Translations under genes and position numbers: made by a program
Source of the DNA: Utricularia gibba
Taxonomy: Eukaryota > Streptophyta > Magnoliopsida > Lamiales > Lentibulariaceae
Assembly (NCBI GenBank): GCA_002189035.1
Contig: CM007989.1
Coordinates: forward strand, 186,001-250,000
Length of the DNA: 64,000 bases
Direction of reading: 5' to 3'
Notes under the pieces: model-generated
Told to the model about the DNA's origin: nothing
The model's input: the letters and a program-made list of their open reading frames with translations, nothing else
Database searches by the model: none
Shown here: positions 60,821-64,000 of the stretch, one piece after another
Layout: each line of letters opens with the position of its first letter
Numbering within the stretch: position 1 is the stretch's first letter

Positions 60821-60880
60821 ACCTACCCTTCAGCACCCGTTGACCGGGATCGTAGCGGGTTTACGATTCTCTCTATAAAT
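60821..60880 (+). promoter_or_regulatory. AC element and TATA box of the CCoAOMT gene
   Basis: ACCTACC (60821-60827) is the AC-I element bound by R2R3-MYB regulators of phenylpropanoid/lignin genes. A TATA box (CTATAAAT, about 60873-60880) follows about 50 bp later, and the ATG is at 60963. This arrangement is the expected one for lignin-pathway promoters. Confidence 0.65.
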
Positions 60881-60962
60881 CCACCTCCATTTTTTCCCAC
60901 GCTTTACTCCAGAACAAGCAACCTTTGAGTTGAGCTCTCGCATAGTTTCCTGTTGGAAGACG

Positions 60963-62392
<1,430 letters not shown>

Positions 62393-64000
62393 TCTTCTGC
62401 GATGGAAACTTAAACTTGGGAAGTTATCATTGTAATCTCCGTTCTTTTCTGAAAGTGTATCGCCTAATAAATAAATCTATTATCCAGCTTTATTATAATT
62501 TCGAGTTTTTTTATAATTGTTTTAATTGAATTCAATATATTTTAAAAATGTTTCCAAATTTATTATTATTTTTAAAATTTTTAGAAAATTACTAAATTGA
62601 ACACAAAAAAAATTATTGATTTAATTCGGATTTGCAAAACATTGTGAACTTATTTCAAGTTTTTTGTTGGAATATATATATTTATTTCTTCAAAATTGGG
62701 GATCCCATCTCTCTATCGGTTATCAGCAATGGCTTGTGAGAACGCCCAAACGTTCAAATTGATCTGGACAGGCCCAAGAAAACTCAAACGCCTTGTTGCT
62801 GACCTAGTTTCGAATCGCGAGTCGTTTCACATGGGGGTAAAGAACCAAGCAATGCCGGCGGCGGCCGAGGACAGATTCCGTTCAGTGTTTTGGCCGAAAG
62901 AAGACAGCCGTTACGGTCACTGGTTGAATCAAGGTCAACCGCGTTCCGATGGAGCTCGTCCAGCCCGAAATAATATGTTAGAACATGTTCAATGATTTCT
63001 GGGAATTTAATTATTAAATTTATATTTTCTTTATAATTATTTTCGTAAAATAAATCATTTCCAAAAATTTGAAATGTCATTTTTTTGTGTACATTTTAAT
63101 GAATTTCTACAATGGAAATGTAAATTCCATTTTATGAAATCAGGAAACAAAACTAAATCTAAATAATGATTTTTAAAAATCTAATAAACACTTGTGTAGA
63201 AACCCTTAGTACATGTTATTACGAAGCGTTGGAATGTATAAGCGTCAAAGGCGGTGGGAGAGGATGGGAGAGAATTCGACCGTGGCGGGAGAGGTTCGGA
63301 GACCTCTCCCTATCGCCCACTGACCAATTCAATTGAAGGGGCCGGAATGCGGTAGCGTGTGTCGGAAACTCTTTAGGTAGGGACTCATTCCTCTCCCTAT
63401 GACCGCCCAATTGAAGGCTTACTGCGGGAATGCGGTAGGAAATAATGCTATCGGGTATATTGGTGCTTGACTGAAAGGGAGAGGTAGGGAATGCAAGTGG
63501 CACAAGACCTTCGATCGACAGTAGGGTGTACTCTTTACCCTTACTGAATGAATTCGAGTGAAGTGTAAAGCTCCTTCTCATGTTCGTCGACGAGTAGCTG
63601 AAGACGGAGAGTGGGAAAAATTCTCGTTCCGTATGTCAGAACTCTTGTAGTCGCCGGTGGACGCGGTGCTTGTGCGTTTCCATTTGATTTTGCATCATCG
63701 GGATCCCAGTCTTCAGTTCTATGTGATTCATTCAACCACCCTCTGTCCGCGCCTCGCTTTATATTCATCCCATCATTGCCATCCTTGTCCCTGCCCAGCC
63801 TTGATTTGAAACTGAACTCTGCAGAGAATTGCCACTTACGTGCTTTTGCTGAATTCTCCTCCACTCATCCTAGACGGTCGGAGAAGCCGAAATCAGAGTA
63901 GGCGTCATTAGCCTTTTTATATCAGGTTCAAATCGGCGAAGAAACCTGTACCAGGATTGCTGAATCCACTCTGTTTCTACCATTTAAAGACTACAGGATG
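62393..64000. other. Right-edge region, no gene recognised
   Basis: AT-rich to about 63200, then more GC-rich. ORFs at 62696-62995 (+) and 63541-63864 (-) have no family resemblance that I can see; the second could be part of an exon of a gene beyond the window. An imperfect internal repeat lies at about 63300-63450. Confidence 0.5.
63300..63445. repeat. Imperfect local duplication (about 90-100 bp period)
   Basis: CCTCTCCCTAT..CAATTGAAGG..GGAATGCGGTAG occurs twice, near 63301-63354 and 63393-63440, with small insertions between the shared words. Confidence 0.6.

Noticed and set aside
62696-62995. 99-aa ORF downstream of CCoAOMT
   Set aside because: No family resemblance and no promoter-like or splice context; likely chance.

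Overview
This is a gene-dense stretch of a flowering-plant (eudicot) nuclear genome. Almost every gene is split by short GT-AG introns. Introns and intergenic DNA are AT-rich, and the proteins are plant families: a chloroplast-envelope RING ligase, ferredoxin-nitrite reductase, an ABA-response bZIP, a KRP cell-cycle inhibitor, a caffeoyl-CoA O-methyltransferase and a KIN-12 phragmoplast kinesin. The complete SMG1-type kinase argues against Arabidopsis thaliana, which lacks a functional SMG1. I cannot name the species. I see no CRISPR array, transposon with recognisable ends, rRNA or tRNA.

Layout, left to right. (1) <1-12194, minus: most of SMG1, its 3' end outside the window. (2) 12195-13291: shared upstream region with MSA-type and G-box motifs. 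(3) 13292-20790, plus: KIN-12 kinesin with a decayed tail to about 21830. (4) 22875-23786, plus: intronless carboxylesterase. (5) 24793-26951, plus: SP1 ubiquitin ligase. (6) 28364-29109, minus: KRP. (7) 29710-33151, minus: a fused SDR + quinone-oxidoreductase enzyme. (8) 33518-38365, minus: RAD54. (9) about 38779-41147, minus: secreted malectin-like/LRR protein. (10) 41493-42525, plus: ribosomal protein eL43 (RPL37A). (11) 42752-44820, minus: nitrite reductase. (12) 46092-47543, plus: ABF/AREB bZIP. (13) 48095-51167, minus: receptor-like kinase. (14) 51917-54356, plus: PLC-X-domain protein. (15) 56271-57562, plus: a PUB25/26-like U-box pseudogene. (16) 57863-58705, minus: ZHOUPI-type bHLH. 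(17) 60963-62392, plus: caffeoyl-CoA O-methyltransferase with a frameshift. The rest is AT-rich intergenic DNA.

The genes do not form one pathway. The order matters more as ancestral synteny: from memory, the content interleaves two duplicated Arabidopsis segments, At1g49620-At1g49780 and At3g19050-At3g19380. A second pattern is a set of single-base losses, mostly in or beside short homopolymers, in otherwise well-conserved exons (SMG1, the malectin/LRR gene, CCoAOMT). This looks more like residual assembly indels than decay. The U-box gene carries many independent lesions and is a real pseudogene. I found no previously undescribed system. The best leads are the decayed kinesin tail, the pseudogene, the fused oxidoreductase, the synteny mosaic and the indel pattern.
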